Program-made: the position numbers and the translations under genes
Notes under the pieces: model-generated
Told to the model about the DNA's origin: nothing
Seen by the model: only the letters and a program-made list of their open reading frames with translations
The model's database searches: none
DNA from: Candidozyma auris
Taxonomy: Eukaryota > Ascomycota > Pichiomycetes > Serinales > Metschnikowiaceae
Assembly: GCF_003013715.1 (NCBI RefSeq)
Contig: NC_072812.1
Location: 1,674,001 to 1,738,000, forward strand
Direction of reading: 5' to 3'
Length of the DNA: 64,000 nucleotides
Shown here: in pieces, positions 9,889 to 19,708 of the stretch
Layout: the number at the start of each line of letters is the position of its first letter
How positions within the stretch are numbered: position 1 is the stretch's first letter

Positions 9889-10782
9889 CGTAGAGGTTGG
9901 TTTTATTGTAGTACAACGTAAGGCCCTTATCGCGAATGAAAAATCTTGTATGGGAGTGAGTCAGCAAGAGGAACGCAGCCAAAGTATAAATCAGCTGAAC
10001 AAAACAATGAAAAAAAAAAAATAATAAGAGGAAAAATTAAATAGCCAAAAGTTAGTACAAGTGAACTTAGCAGAAAGGAAAGACATTTATTCTTTTTTTT
10101 TCTGTCCCTGTCATCTTGTGCTGGGATTAGCTCATATAATACCTTTGCGAGGCCCTACATTAAATTAGCTACATGATTTTTCCCGGGAAATAATTCGAAC
10201 CTGAGATCAGTGAGAGCAGTAAATGCGAATCCAGCAAGGGGTTTGTAAAGCATAAGTCTAAATTGTCCCATGTGAAGTCTCTTCCTATGTATACACAAAA
10301 TGACACCGTTCTTTAAAGACCTTCTTTATTAATGAGGGTATACATATATGGGCATGAGATAGATCCCGGAGGGAAAAGTCGCACGTCTAATCGGATCCTA
10401 CCGAATGAGCGAACTCCATACTTATTGCAGAAATAGCAGATGGGATTGTTAGCCTGGACTTTCTAAGCCACTGCTTATATTGCATAAGACTTCTCAATTC
10501 TCATAAATAGGCAATTGCGTTAATTGTCCTTACACTAACTCCTATGCGTTAATCAGTTCCTGTACACGCTAAACCCTCCTTTTTGAAACCGTTTTCTGAA
10601 AAACCGTAGATACCTCACATCAACTTAGGGATCTGATTGAGTCAGGGCATTTCAATTACACTACCCAAATTTATTAATCCTCGCTTACATCACGCCCATC
10701 AATTTTCGATTCTGCATCAGCTCGTCGTTAGCTCCAATTTATGGTACCCCAGACGCATCATTGCAACTCCAGGCTCTAGGCC
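9889..10782. other. Divergent HIS3 / KIC1 promoter region
   Basis: No gene is supported in this 894 bp interval. It contains an A-tract near 10008-10021, a TGAGTCA site close to HIS3 (9957-9963), and a second identical heptamer at 10638-10644, 139 bp before KIC1. A GTTAGTA at about 10049, which reads TACTAAC on the minus strand, is not accompanied by a convincing donor, so no HIS3 leader intron is called. Confidence 0.5.
9957..9963 (-). promoter_or_regulatory. Gcn4-type site upstream of HIS3
   Basis: TGAGTCA (TGACTCA on the minus strand) lies 69 bp before the HIS3 ATG. This heptamer is the optimal binding site of the bZIP activator Gcn4, and HIS3 is a classical target of general amino acid control. 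Both the match and the position fit. Regulation in this organism is inferred. Confidence 0.65.
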
Positions 10783-13305
10783 ATGTCTTCAACAGATTCC
10801 TTCAGACGCACCGAGGTGATCGGTCAGGGTAAGTTTGGGGTTGTTTATAAGGGCTACAATATCAAAACAAAACAAGTGGTGGCAATTAAAGTCCTAGAGC
10901 TAGATACTCAGTATGACGAGGTTGTTGATGTTCAGCAGGAGATACAGTTTCTTGCCGATCTTAAAAGCGCCCCAAATGTGACGCACTACCATGGCTCGTT
11001 TCTCAGTGGCACCAAGCTTTGGATCATTATGGACTACTGTGCTGGTGGATCTGTACGCACATTGCTCAAAGCAGGTGTGTTTGAGGAAAAGTATATTTCT
11101 ATTATCGTCAGAGAAACCCTTCTAGCCCTACTGGCGGTGCACAAGTTAGGAGTTATTCATCGAGACCTAAAGGCCGCAAATATCTTGATCACAAACGAAG
11201 GCAATGTAAGAGTGTGTGATTTCGGCGTTGCTGCTCAGCTCACAAGTTACTCGCACAAGAGAACAACAATGGCTGGTACCCCCTTCTGGATGGCTCCTGA
11301 AGTAATTCGTGAAGGGGACCAATACAACGTCAAAGCAGATATTTGGTCGTTGGGTATAACAGTCTACGAGATCGCTACAGGTAATCCACCGTACTCGGAT
11401 AAGTCTTCCAACTGGGCGATGACCATGATAGCTAAGCTGACGCCACCACGGCTAGAAGGAAGAGAATACCCACAAGCTTTGAAAGAGTGTATTGCTCTCT
11501 GTCTTGACGAAAACCCTGACGAGAGACCGTCTGCTGACGAACTTATGAAATGTAAGTTAGTTAAGCAATACAAAGGTATACCAACAAGTATTCTCAAAGA
11601 GCTTGTTTCGCGATATTTGCTTTGGCGTGACAAGAATTCAAGGCGGGATTCAGTCTTTTACAACGTTGGTGCTGATCTGGAGAATGGTGAAAATAGTAAA
11701 GATGAAAATCAGCTTCAAGTGAAGTGGGATTTCGACTCCTTAAGCAGCAGAGAGTACATCATGGAAAACGATATACATATCAACGAACTAGAAGGGCATT
11801 TTCCATACTTGCGGGACGAACATGAGGATGACCCCAACAACTATACGATCATGTCGCAGCCACATCAGGCATCAACCATACAACCCCACTCGAAATACAG
11901 CTCTGGTAGTAACTCAAACACAATCGCTCAAAGTTCAAAACAGGCCAGTGGAAAGCTCCAGTCCGCGTTTAATGAACAAACTCTGAGCCGAAAGTCTCCA
12001 GGATCTCCATCAAATGTGCCCAAGTCTTTAAGAGAGATGTTTGAAGAATATGACGAGTCTACTCAAGAACTGGACAATGTTTTTGAAGACCCCAGACTAC
12101 CGGCGCTCTCATCAGTGAAGGAGGGACACCGCACTGAATCGCCCACTATTGAAATTCCTGACATGGAGAGCTTGGCTCAAATATCCTCAACAAATAAAGA
12201 GCTCTCTAGTGCAAGTCAAAGCAATAAGAGCAACTCCTCAAAAATTGGGCACAAACAAATGTCGCATGATACCTTACCAGTATTAAACAGACCACCAGCA
12301 TTGGTGCATTCACAATCAGCTTCTGCTGCTCTTGAACCTAGAAACGGCTCTCCATCATCGACGCGTCCTCGAAAGAAAACAATCTCGAACACACACGGCT
12401 CCCATAATGTTTTCACTCAGTCTGCCCCTCGTCTGCCTCTTTCACAAGGACCAAACCATGAAGCATCGCTAAGACATCAAACGCCTTCCCCTGTTGCACC
12501 GAATCCTGGTGCCCATGATCAAAATGTTGCGCTAAGCCCATCAAAATCGATGAGAGCTTTACACTCTAGTGGCAACCCTATGCTACAGCCAATTAATTTC
12601 AAAATGAGTGCTGATAACCTGACACATTCGTCTACTAACAAGGAAGGAGCCACTAATGGTCACGCATCTCAGGTTGGAAATTCCGTTCCGAACCCTAAGA
12701 TCGGTCCAGTTCCTAATCCAGTTAAATCGAAGCGAGAAAAGCCTTCTCTTAGAATTCAAATGCCAGTACCCAATCCTTCGGTGAACTTGATGTCAGCATT
12801 GACCAGCGAAGACGCGGAGAAAAGAGGCATTCTTACTAACCTCAATACTGGACATTCCAATTCTGAAAATATAAATCAGTTTGGTATCAATCCTGCTCTT
12901 GTCGGTAACGTCACATCAATGACGCCCGTCACTGAGAAAGACTCACAGTTGGGAGAACCACTTGAAATCAGGGATGCTCAAACTAGAAATCAACCGTCAT
13001 CTGCGCAGAAAAAAATGTCTGCAATGCTGGGGCCAAAAACTGCTCCTATTACCTCAAGTGCCGCCAATAACTATTTCGTTCCTCGAGTTAATCCTACGCA
13101 GGCTGCACATTCTGGAGCCAGTATCTCTGCTAGTACTACTCCAGTGAGCGCGAAACAGCCACCGAAGTTCCCACCTATTCCGCCGATCAAGAGCGAGCTC
13201 TTCAGCGATAGCACGCCTAAGGCAAACCTTACAGCTGAACTAGAACAAATGCTCAAGCTTTTTAGCCAGGGTTTAGATGCTTTGGAACACAGTTTGCATT
13301 CATAA
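10783..13305 (+). CDS. KIC1: Ste20/GCK-family kinase Kic1 (Nak1)
   Basis: This 840-residue protein has an N-terminal germinal-centre kinase domain (residues about 8-270). Features are the glycine loop G14QGKFG, K36, H126RDLK, D146FG, and the GCK signature TMAGTPFWMAPE at 162-173. The remaining 570 residues are low-complexity, Ser/Asn/Pro-rich, with a short helical C-terminus (ELEQMLKLFSQGLDALE). In yeast, Kic1 acts upstream of the NDR kinase Cbk1 in the RAM network (polarity, cell separation, cell wall), with Hym1 as partner. The strong match of kinase domain and flank (LVSRYLLWRDKNSRRDS) supports Kic1 over Sps1 or Ste20, and no CRIB domain is seen. The gene is divergent from HIS3 and 97 bp upstream of SWC3 on the same strand. 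Confidence 0.88.
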   Translation: MSSTDSFRRTEVIGQGKFGVVYKGYNIKTKQVVAIKVLELDTQYDEVVDVQQEIQFLADLKSAPNVTHYHGSFLSGTKLWIIMDYCAGGSVRTLLKAGVFEEKYISIIVRETLLALLAVHKLGVIHRDLKAANILITNEGNVRVCDFGVAAQLTSYSHKRTTMAGTPFWMAPEVIREGDQYNVKADIWSLGITVYEIATGNPPYSDKSSNWAMTMIAKLTPPRLEGREYPQALKECIALCLDENPDERPSADELMKCKLVKQYKGIPTSILKELVSRYLLWRDKNSRRDSVFYNVGADLENGENSKDENQLQVKWDFDSLSSREYIMENDIHINELEGHFPYLRDEHEDDPNNYTIMSQPHQASTIQPHSKYSSGSNSNTIAQSSKQASGKLQSAFNEQTLSRKSPGSPSNVPKSLREMFEEYDESTQELDNVFEDPRLPALSSVKEGHRTESPTIEIPDMESLAQISSTNKELSSASQSNKSNSSKIGHKQMSHDTLPVLNRPPALVHSQSASAALEPRNGSPSSTRPRKKTISNTHGSHNVFTQSAPRLPLSQGPNHEASLRHQTPSPVAPNPGAHDQNVALSPSKSMRALHSSGNPMLQPINFKMSADNLTHSSTNKEGATNGHASQVGNSVPNPKIGPVPNPVKSKREKPSLRIQMPVPNPSVNLMSALTSEDAEKRGILTNLNTGHSNSENINQFGINPALVGNVTSMTPVTEKDSQLGEPLEIRDAQTRNQPSSAQKKMSAMLGPKTAPITSSAANNYFVPRVNPTQAAHSGASISASTTPVSAKQPPKFPPIPPIKSELFSDSTPKANLTAELEQMLKLFSQGLDALEHSLHS

Positions 13306-13402
13306 ACAATACAAGAGTGCAAACGTGATCTTATTCACGTGATCAGATACACGATAGATTTAATGTAGATGTACAATAGAAGTAATATACCAGCCGTTCA
13401 CG

Positions 13403-15844
13403 ATGCCTCCACGAATGAGAAGGCGTATTACTACTGCCAAAAGGGAAGAGATTGAAGCCGAGCAGCGTCTTCTAGATAAGCAGATCGTTCGTCCCTTTGA
13501 AACCCTTGAAGGCTTGCCAATATCATATAATAAGCCTCCCCATGGCCACTACGAAGAGGTATTGAAGAATCCATTGACAATTAAGGATTCTGCGGTGCTT
13601 TATAATTCATTGATTCGCTCACGAAATACGTATGTTTTTCATGCTCCGATGTTTAAGTTGTACTGGGTCAAACAAACAGCGTATGCTAAGAAGCTAGCAG
13701 AGATGGAGAAAGGACCGCAACCCTCTAAGGAAAGAGAAACTCGAAGAAAGTTTGCTAAAGCAACAAGCAACTCATTGGAAGCAAAAACAAGAACACCGAT
13801 TTTGAGTGGTGATGTGAATGCCAGAGATGTGATGTCCAAACTCTGTGAAGCTTCACTTTCTCTAGGGCCACATTCCATGGAAATACGAATCTTTATCGCC
13901 AAAGATGCTCGATCCGAAAAGTCCAAGGCGTTTTCCGAAATATCACAAGTATCTGATGGCTCAGATCTACTCATGAGAAAATCATCACCGCCACCTCCTC
14001 CACCGCCTGCTTCTGATCCTGCCTCCTCAGCAACGGCCTCCTCAGCGACAGCCTCCTCTCTGCATCCCGAACAGTCACCAATGGGTGCACCTGTGGCATC
14101 TTCTGCGACTACAACACCTCCCACAGCCTCGGCGCCTTCTGCAATGTCTGCGCCTCCTACCAATCCTTCGCAACCACCATCAACAGAATCGTCTGTTCCC
14201 TCGTCAACTCCGCCTCCTTCCAAGGTTGTTGAAGAGAAGGAAGACAGTCACAATATCTCATCTACTCAATCGTCTCGTATGGTACCTGACAAAGATACAA
14301 GCATAGAACCCTCGAAGGCTGAAGGAAGCACACAAGAGTCAAAGCCGTCACAGCCCAAGGGTGATACAGATCAACACCCAAAAGATGAAGCTGATAAGAA
14401 AAATACTGCCAAAAGCTCCTCTCCTCCCAATACTCGGGGTACAGCTGCACCTAGTTCTTCAGCTAGCACGACTGATGCACCTTCAAACCCAGCTGGATCT
14501 GGTGCTCCACAAGCAAAAACACCGCAGGCTGGTCCTCCCAAACCTTCTGGAGCATATCCACGACCACCTCCACCCAGGACTGTGGATATGACGTCGGTGG
14601 ATAATGCAATAATGATTTCTAACCTCAATGCTATTGCGAAAATCGACCTTTCGTTGAATGATCTTATGAAGGTTGTTGCGAAAGGCACAGCTTCCGAAGC
14701 CCAAATTAACTTATTTAAAAGATACATTGAAAGGGCAAAACAGATGGGTCCTCAGCCCCACCATGCGGAGTTATACTTTGTGAGAGGCTTGCCTCTCCCA
14801 CCTAACTTTCCAAGGCCCTATGTTGCAAAACAATTTGTCCAGCCACGTCCTCCCAAACCTAGATTCAATAACCCGATGAAACTAACGGCTTTTCAGGAGA
14901 AGTATTTGCACAATGCCACATTGGTGTTCGAGTTTTTGGAAAACCCTAATGTCAGGTACGTCATACCAAGAGACTCAATTTGTGAGGTTTTACCTCCCTC
15001 TAATCCCGTCACACTAGAAGATGGGTCTGGCGTGAAGGATGTGCTATTCAGTAATATTTGGATCCATAATATCGAAGACGTTGAAGCTTATGAACAAAAG
15101 TTGAAGCTCTATCAAGACGAACTTAAAAGGAAGGAAGAAGAGGAAAAGGCCCGCAAGCAAGAAGAGGAGAAAGCTGCTGAAAACGATGGTGGAAATGAAA
15201 CTCAATGTGAGGAGCAAGTAGCAACAGAGGTCAAAGTCGAAGAAGAGCCGCGCCCTCAGAGATCCTCGAGAAGTGGGAGAAACAAGAAGCCTCCTCCAAC
15301 AAGGAAGAGGACCAAGCCACTTGAACCCCCTGAAGAACCACAAGTGAGGTTTACCACATATTCGTTTACGGTGCATGGAATTCCCGAGAAGTTTGTTCCT
15401 ATTGTCGTGAACAGTATGAGACCAATAAATCTCGTTCAAGAAAAGATGGAAAAGATCTTGAAGATTGGTAACCGCGTCAGCCCATTTCATCTCTGGTATC
15501 AAGTTGATGCTAAGCTCGACGAGGGTGTAGCTGAGGATTTGAGACAGTCCATAATACTGGAAGAGAAAAAGATGGCAGGCGTTGTCCCACAAAGCGTTGA
15601 ACGAGAACAGCCGAAGAAGAGAAAGAGGGAATTCAAGAATCCAAGAGCCAAGAAGGCAAAAGAGGATTCCCCGTCGACAGTGTCTGGAACGCCAGTACCT
15701 CCATACAGTGGAAATGTTTCAGTGACTCCAACGAGCCAGTCCACATATATTCAGAATGGTGCACCACCGGACACTAGTATGAATACTAAACCTCCTGTGG
15801 TCGCTGACAGGCCCAATTATACTGACATTAAACAAGAGCAATGA
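13403..15844 (+). CDS. SWC3: SWR1 chromatin-remodelling complex subunit Swc3
   Basis: This 813-residue nuclear protein shares three blocks with Saccharomyces Swc3. The first is an N-terminal segment around residues 30-92 (PFETLEGLP ... MFKLYW). The second is an MISNLNAIAKIDLSLNDLMKVVAKG-type segment near residues 400-440. The third is a C-terminal region that covers the family's conserved RFTTYSFTVHG area. SWR1 exchanges H2A for H2A.Z. Between the first two blocks lies a Pro/Ser/Thr/Ala-rich linker (residues about 190-395) with a short tandem repeat in the DNA. A Glu/Lys coiled-coil stretch near 570-600 and several basic patches (nuclear localisation) follow. The protein is longer than the 625-residue Saccharomyces one because of the linker. 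The stop is 50 bp from the convergent MRP51 stop. Confidence 0.8.
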   Translation: MPPRMRRRITTAKREEIEAEQRLLDKQIVRPFETLEGLPISYNKPPHGHYEEVLKNPLTIKDSAVLYNSLIRSRNTYVFHAPMFKLYWVKQTAYAKKLAEMEKGPQPSKERETRRKFAKATSNSLEAKTRTPILSGDVNARDVMSKLCEASLSLGPHSMEIRIFIAKDARSEKSKAFSEISQVSDGSDLLMRKSSPPPPPPPASDPASSATASSATASSLHPEQSPMGAPVASSATTTPPTASAPSAMSAPPTNPSQPPSTESSVPSSTPPPSKVVEEKEDSHNISSTQSSRMVPDKDTSIEPSKAEGSTQESKPSQPKGDTDQHPKDEADKKNTAKSSSPPNTRGTAAPSSSASTTDAPSNPAGSGAPQAKTPQAGPPKPSGAYPRPPPPRTVDMTSVDNAIMISNLNAIAKIDLSLNDLMKVVAKGTASEAQINLFKRYIERAKQMGPQPHHAELYFVRGLPLPPNFPRPYVAKQFVQPRPPKPRFNNPMKLTAFQEKYLHNATLVFEFLENPNVRYVIPRDSICEVLPPSNPVTLEDGSGVKDVLFSNIWIHNIEDVEAYEQKLKLYQDELKRKEEEEKARKQEEEKAAENDGGNETQCEEQVATEVKVEEEPRPQRSSRSGRNKKPPPTRKRTKPLEPPEEPQVRFTTYSFTVHGIPEKFVPIVVNSMRPINLVQEKMEKILKIGNRVSPFHLWYQVDAKLDEGVAEDLRQSIILEEKKMAGVVPQSVEREQPKKRKREFKNPRAKKAKEDSPSTVSGTPVPPYSGNVSVTPTSQSTYIQNGAPPDTSMNTKPPVVADRPNYTDIKQEQ
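14021..14060 (+). repeat. 15-bp tandem repeat inside SWC3
   Basis: About two and a half copies of a 15-bp unit beginning GCCTCCTCAG lie in frame and encode a Ser-Ala-Thr-Ala type repeat in the disordered linker. Being a multiple of three, it can change copy number without breaking the frame. Confidence 0.7.
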
Positions 15845-15894
15845 CTCTGAAACTTTGAGGAGTTTATTGTATATATACAAGTAAAAGGATACGA

Positions 15895-16995
15895 TTACGA
15901 CTTGTTTTTGGAGACCAAGCCCAATAAATTCTCTAGAGCCTCGGCATCTCTACTGTTTCTTTCAGAAAGACTGCCAAAGTTGGGGTTTGACGCCACGTAG
16001 TTGGATCTGTTGGCGTATGATGGACCACTCTCCGTTCTTTGGATCCAGGAGCCAACTCTAACCCCATCAGCATACATTCTAACGCCACCACTTGGCGTAA
16101 GTTCCGCCTCACTGACTTTGAATGGGAGCACAAATTGTCTTGCATGTTTACCTGGTGCATTGTTGATGAAGTTATTCTGCAATATAGTTGTTCTTTCGTT
16201 CACTGAGGCAACAAAGCCGCCGATGGTAGCTTCTCTGTCGCCAACAAGTCGACCTGGAGCAATGACGCCATGCTTGACACCATTTGGTGTGTTATTAAGA
16301 CGACCTTTCTGATTGTATGAGAGACCCCCGGTACCTTGAACTACTCTAGGGGAGGATCTGGTGGAGACCTTACCAAACTTTCTCGTCAAGTCGTTAAGTG
16401 AGGAACGATGCTTGTTTACATTCTCTGGGCTGGAGAGAAACTCCTTTAAAAGCTGTTCGAGCTTTGAAGGAATCTTAAACACAATTGACTCCGGTGACTT
16501 CTTCAATAGCCACAGTTTGAAGTCCTTGGCTAGCGTGGGGTTGGCTTTGAGAACCTTCTTGATATTGTTGAGGTTGGCGTTCATGCCAAGGTTGAGCTGC
16601 GATAAAAGGCTATCATCTTCGACACTAGACGAGTTGTTGACAGTTTTAGATGTGTCCCATGCGAATAAAGGATTCGCATTGCCATGAGATTTCTTCAACA
16701 CGATCCCAGACTCCTGGAACTTCAATCTGTTGTAATGCGGACTTGAAAATTTCTCCACGTCTGGAATGCCGTTGGAGTTATCCATGGAGTTCATGACAAT
16801 GTGAGATACCCCCACCTGCTTAGGTAAAGGTGTTTTGAGACCGTACTCTGAGCGGGAAGAACTTCCCTTGGGTGCAAAGAGGATCTGGTGGGTTGGTGCT
16901 ATTTTACCCGATCCTCTAAGAGATTTTCCCAAAGGCGTTGCCACCTGAGCTAACCTGGAGTCCTTGAAGAGCTGATATAAGCTTTGATTTTTCAT
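15895..16995 (-). CDS. MRP51: Mitochondrial small ribosomal subunit protein Mrp51 (bS1m)
   Basis: This 366-residue protein starts at the first in-frame ATG (16993-16995); the open frame continues upstream only from a GTG at 17058. The opening SLYQLFKDSRLAQVATP, then THQILFAPKGSSSRSEYGLKTPLP and a MNSMDN block, matches the conserved N-terminal region of the Mrp51 family. A later basic segment and ELTPSGGVRMYADG support a mitoribosomal role. In Saccharomyces, Mrp51 sits in the mitochondrial small subunit and interacts with mRNA leaders. The gene is convergent with SWC3 and lies directly downstream of MDM10 on the same strand, so two mitochondrial genes are adjacent. TGACTCA occurs 8 bp before the ATG, too close to be a normal upstream element. 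Confidence 0.8.
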   Translation of the reverse strand: MKNQSLYQLFKDSRLAQVATPLGKSLRGSGKIAPTHQILFAPKGSSSRSEYGLKTPLPKQVGVSHIVMNSMDNSNGIPDVEKFSSPHYNRLKFQESGIVLKKSHGNANPLFAWDTSKTVNNSSSVEDDSLLSQLNLGMNANLNNIKKVLKANPTLAKDFKLWLLKKSPESIVFKIPSKLEQLLKEFLSSPENVNKHRSSLNDLTRKFGKVSTRSSPRVVQGTGGLSYNQKGRLNNTPNGVKHGVIAPGRLVGDREATIGGFVASVNERTTILQNNFINNAPGKHARQFVLPFKVSEAELTPSGGVRMYADGVRVGSWIQRTESGPSYANRSNYVASNPNFGSLSERNSRDAEALENLLGLVSKNKS

Positions 16996-17153
16996 TACCC
17001 TTTGACTCAGGCACAAGTTGAAATTCTCACCTGGTCGACTACAATTTTTTTTTTTCACCCTTGGTGAGGCACTCTAGTGTACAGGTACACTAGTGCAAGA
17101 TATGTTGCAAGAAGTAAACTTTGCTGAATATAATTCGATTTTAGATGATATAT

Positions 17154-18500
17154 CTATGATGCATAAGAAAATGACACTCCAAATTTGCCGAGCTCTGGTA
17201 CGTTCTTCACAGGATCGACGCCGATCTTCACACCTGAACTCACCAAGAACTCCTTGTAGCGACCAACCCAAAGTAGCTTAAGCATCCGGTCACTCAAGCT
17301 GACTGATGCCTTCAAGACCGAGGAAAAATTACTTTCGCTAACGAGACTTTGAAAAGCCGTCATGACTGTCTGATTCTTGATATCCTGCTCAGTTCGTAGT
17401 CTCAGTGGACTGTACAAGTCCGCAGAGCGAGAATGTTGTCCAGGTATTGGATTCAATATTCTTGTGTGATCAATCTTGTTGTGATGCGGATCTCTAGTAG
17501 AATTCTCAAGCTGGTGTTCGTGAATGAGAGGCGCTAGATTCTCGTGATGTATACTTGGATCAGAGCGTCGGAGGTGATTTGATTTGATCGTAGAAGGCTT
17601 GGAGAAGTTGTATAACTCAAAACCAATGGATAAATTGCTGGCATATGAATACCAGTTGAAGTCATACTTGGAACATACTGTCGATGCAACAGACGTTTTG
17701 ACATTATAGGTGGATGAAATATGTCCCAAGATAGGATTGCAGGATATGGTCATTGTGAGCGGTTTGCCAGTGGAGGTAGATCTGGTGGAGTAGCGTAATG
17801 CTGTTGAGAGTCCTGGACTCATAGACATCGCTGCGTACCAGAACTCTGCACCAACAGAAACAACAGAATTGTCAAACTTTGGTATTAGCGGCGGCGTTGC
17901 TGGACGATCATTGCCAAAGTTATAAAGACATCTGAAGCCAAAGAGTGCCTCATTTGTGGAGTATATGTATTCTTGAGAGAATCTGGGGGCGTTTTTTTGC
18001 AAGTAGACGATCATGGTGCCGTTCCTCTTTAAATGTGGATTGTTTATACATTTGATCAAAAGCTGTGTTTGCTTTGAAATCTTCTTTATGATCATAGCTT
18101 CAAGCGCTGACCCAGGGAAGTACATCCTACCGTAAACCAATGACGCCTTATCGTTCCTGGGCTTCCTGCTTTGCTTGGTGATCTGGTGATAGGGCTCGAT
18201 GATGCGAAACCCAGCAATAGCGTCCTGAAGTGAAACATCCTTAGTACCCGTGGAATTCTTCAACGGGACTGAAGTATACATATATGCTAAGGAACCATTG
18301 ATGGACTGGTAGTTCAGAAGGGTTAACGACAGGGCCAGGTGTTCTGTGGCCCTCGACAGAACTTCTAGCCTAGCGCCATTGGGAATTGGGAAGTCCAAGA
18401 GTGCTTGCGATGTCGCAGTGATGTTATTGAACTTGTTATCTTCATTCCAGTCGGTGGCTTTGTGGAAGCATCGCTGTAGATATTCCATGTGCGTGTACAT
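17154..18500 (-). CDS. MDM10: Mitochondrial outer-membrane beta-barrel protein Mdm10
   Basis: This 448-residue protein is the Mdm10 barrel, shared by the ERMES tether (mitochondrion-ER contact, with Mmm1, Mdm12 and Mdm34) and the SAM assembly machinery. The open frame extends to 18590, but that codon is TTG. The first ATG (18498-18500) gives MYTHMEYLQRCF, the N-terminus found in Candida Mdm10. Conserved blocks are NITATSQALLDFPIPNGARL, INGSLAYMYT, YGRMYFPGSALEAMIIKKIS, GAEFWYAAMSMSPGLSTALRY and NPILGHISSTYN. A His/Asn-rich insert lies near residues 340-400. The C-terminal strand ends in FGVSFSYAS, with an aromatic residue near the end as in beta-signals. Confidence 0.93.
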   Translation of the reverse strand: MYTHMEYLQRCFHKATDWNEDNKFNNITATSQALLDFPIPNGARLEVLSRATEHLALSLTLLNYQSINGSLAYMYTSVPLKNSTGTKDVSLQDAIAGFRIIEPYHQITKQSRKPRNDKASLVYGRMYFPGSALEAMIIKKISKQTQLLIKCINNPHLKRNGTMIVYLQKNAPRFSQEYIYSTNEALFGFRCLYNFGNDRPATPPLIPKFDNSVVSVGAEFWYAAMSMSPGLSTALRYSTRSTSTGKPLTMTISCNPILGHISSTYNVKTSVASTVCSKYDFNWYSYASNLSIGFELYNFSKPSTIKSNHLRRSDPSIHHENLAPLIHEHQLENSTRDPHHNKIDHTRILNPIPGQHSRSADLYSPLRLRTEQDIKNQTVMTAFQSLVSESNFSSVLKASVSLSDRMLKLLWVGRYKEFLVSSGVKIGVDPVKNVPELGKFGVSFSYAS

Positions 18501-18722
18501 CTGCCAGTCTTTCAGTGAATGTTGATGCCAAGGGACTTGCGCGCAGATGGGTATTATGTGGGTTTCTGTAGATAGGCATTTAATTAACAAGATGAAGTTT
18601 CTTATTTTATTTTTCTTTTTTCTTTAATGTACTTAAGCTTCTCCTCTCTTCGTAGAAATAGCTTTTTTTCAGAGGCTCAATGGCCTCCTTACTGATATCT
18701 ATCATAAGTTTATGCCGCAGGT

Positions 18723-19544
18723 TTATCCATGAACTCTTGAAATAGTGGTTTTCGTCGTCGATAAGTCATTCAAAGTGTCTATTAAATCCTCGATTGCTGG
18801 AAAGTCTGGTTTGATGAAAGAGGCCTTCTCAGCAACTGAACGCATGGGTACACCACCGCTGTCTCCAAACTCCTTCTCGTCTGTCATATAGAATATCAAG
18901 AATTCAACGACTTTGAAATGTAAATTCTGCTGCAAAGCGGCCTGCGTATCTAATTCTTTTGATTCTGCCGGTGAATATTGGAGTAAATGAATTATTGTCA
19001 GACACCCACCACATGCCTCGAAAACACGCATGTTTCGTAGGTTGAAAAGCAAGATATGTATTAGTAGAGATACAAAAGATGCACAGATCTCTAGCAGGTA
19101 CCACTCGTTGTCCGGGTCTAGAAAACCGAGTATAACCAGCATATTTGCCTTTTTGCCAAAGATATTTCTAGACTCTGGATGTACCAAAAGTAGACCCATA
19201 AGACAAGTGTTAATCTTAAGAATTGTCTCGATTCGGGGCGAATCGGATGCCTGTAAAATATCCCTATATGCTGAGAGGAGTGCGCTGCTTAAGTTGTATT
19301 GAAAATTATCTTGTAGCGACACGAAACTTGCTAGGCGAGAGTCCATGGACCCTGATGTATGCAGCTTTTGTATTGATGAAGCTAGAGAGCGCAACAATTG
19401 ATCGACTTCATTGACGCCATTCTCTATCTCCTTGAGATTTTCTGTATTGAGTTGCCCTATAATGCCTCCCAACGTGTCCTTAAGAGACATCTCGTATCCG
19501 TTGAAGTACTCAAACGTCTTTCGTTCTAGGCGAAGTACATACAT
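18723..19544 (-). CDS. Cdc14-like protein of the septation initiation network (Sid1 partner type)
   Basis: This 273-residue helical protein resembles fission yeast Cdc14 of the SIN (not the phosphatase of the same name). The matching stretch runs around residues 110-215. It includes INTCLMGLLLVHPESRNIF, then KKANMLVILGFLDP, FVSLLIHILL, RNMRVFEACGG and FKVVEFLIFYMTDE. In S. pombe this protein binds and activates the GCK kinase Sid1. Saccharomyces cerevisiae has no well-known counterpart. A second Met at residue 19 (MSLKDTLGG) may be the true start. The family assignment rests on pattern recognition of the core; the role in this yeast is inferred. Confidence 0.68.
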   Translation of the reverse strand: MYVLRLERKTFEYFNGYEMSLKDTLGGIIGQLNTENLKEIENGVNEVDQLLRSLASSIQKLHTSGSMDSRLASFVSLQDNFQYNLSSALLSAYRDILQASDSPRIETILKINTCLMGLLLVHPESRNIFGKKANMLVILGFLDPDNEWYLLEICASFVSLLIHILLFNLRNMRVFEACGGCLTIIHLLQYSPAESKELDTQAALQQNLHFKVVEFLIFYMTDEKEFGDSGGVPMRSVAEKASFIKPDFPAIEDLIDTLNDLSTTKTTISRVHG

Positions 19545-19708
19545 TGTTGATAGGCGCGCGGTACCTGAATATCTGGCTAGTGAGAATTAGTAGGTTTCCC
19601 ACAATTGGCGAAGAGATTTACTCCTGAATATCTCTTATTTTTTTTTGGCCCAGCAAAGCATTTGCATTTTTCTCGCTGCATACCTTATCAAAGCCAAAAA
19701 TTTACAAC

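Noticed and set aside
10049..10055. GTTAGTA (TACTAAC on the minus strand) upstream of HIS3 as a leader intron
   Set aside because: No convincing GTATGT-type donor is found upstream on that strand, nor an acceptor before the ATG.
10180..10210. T-arm-like AATTCGAACC on the minus strand
   Set aside because: Its flanks cannot form a T stem or acceptor, so no tRNA.
13639..14223. 194-codon minus-strand frame across the SWC3 linker
   Set aside because: Its Gly/Val/Ala/Glu-rich content is the complement of Pro/Ser/Ala codons in the linker.
15044..15592. 182-codon minus-strand frame in SWC3
   Set aside because: It is the complement of the SWC3 Lys/Glu coding stretch.
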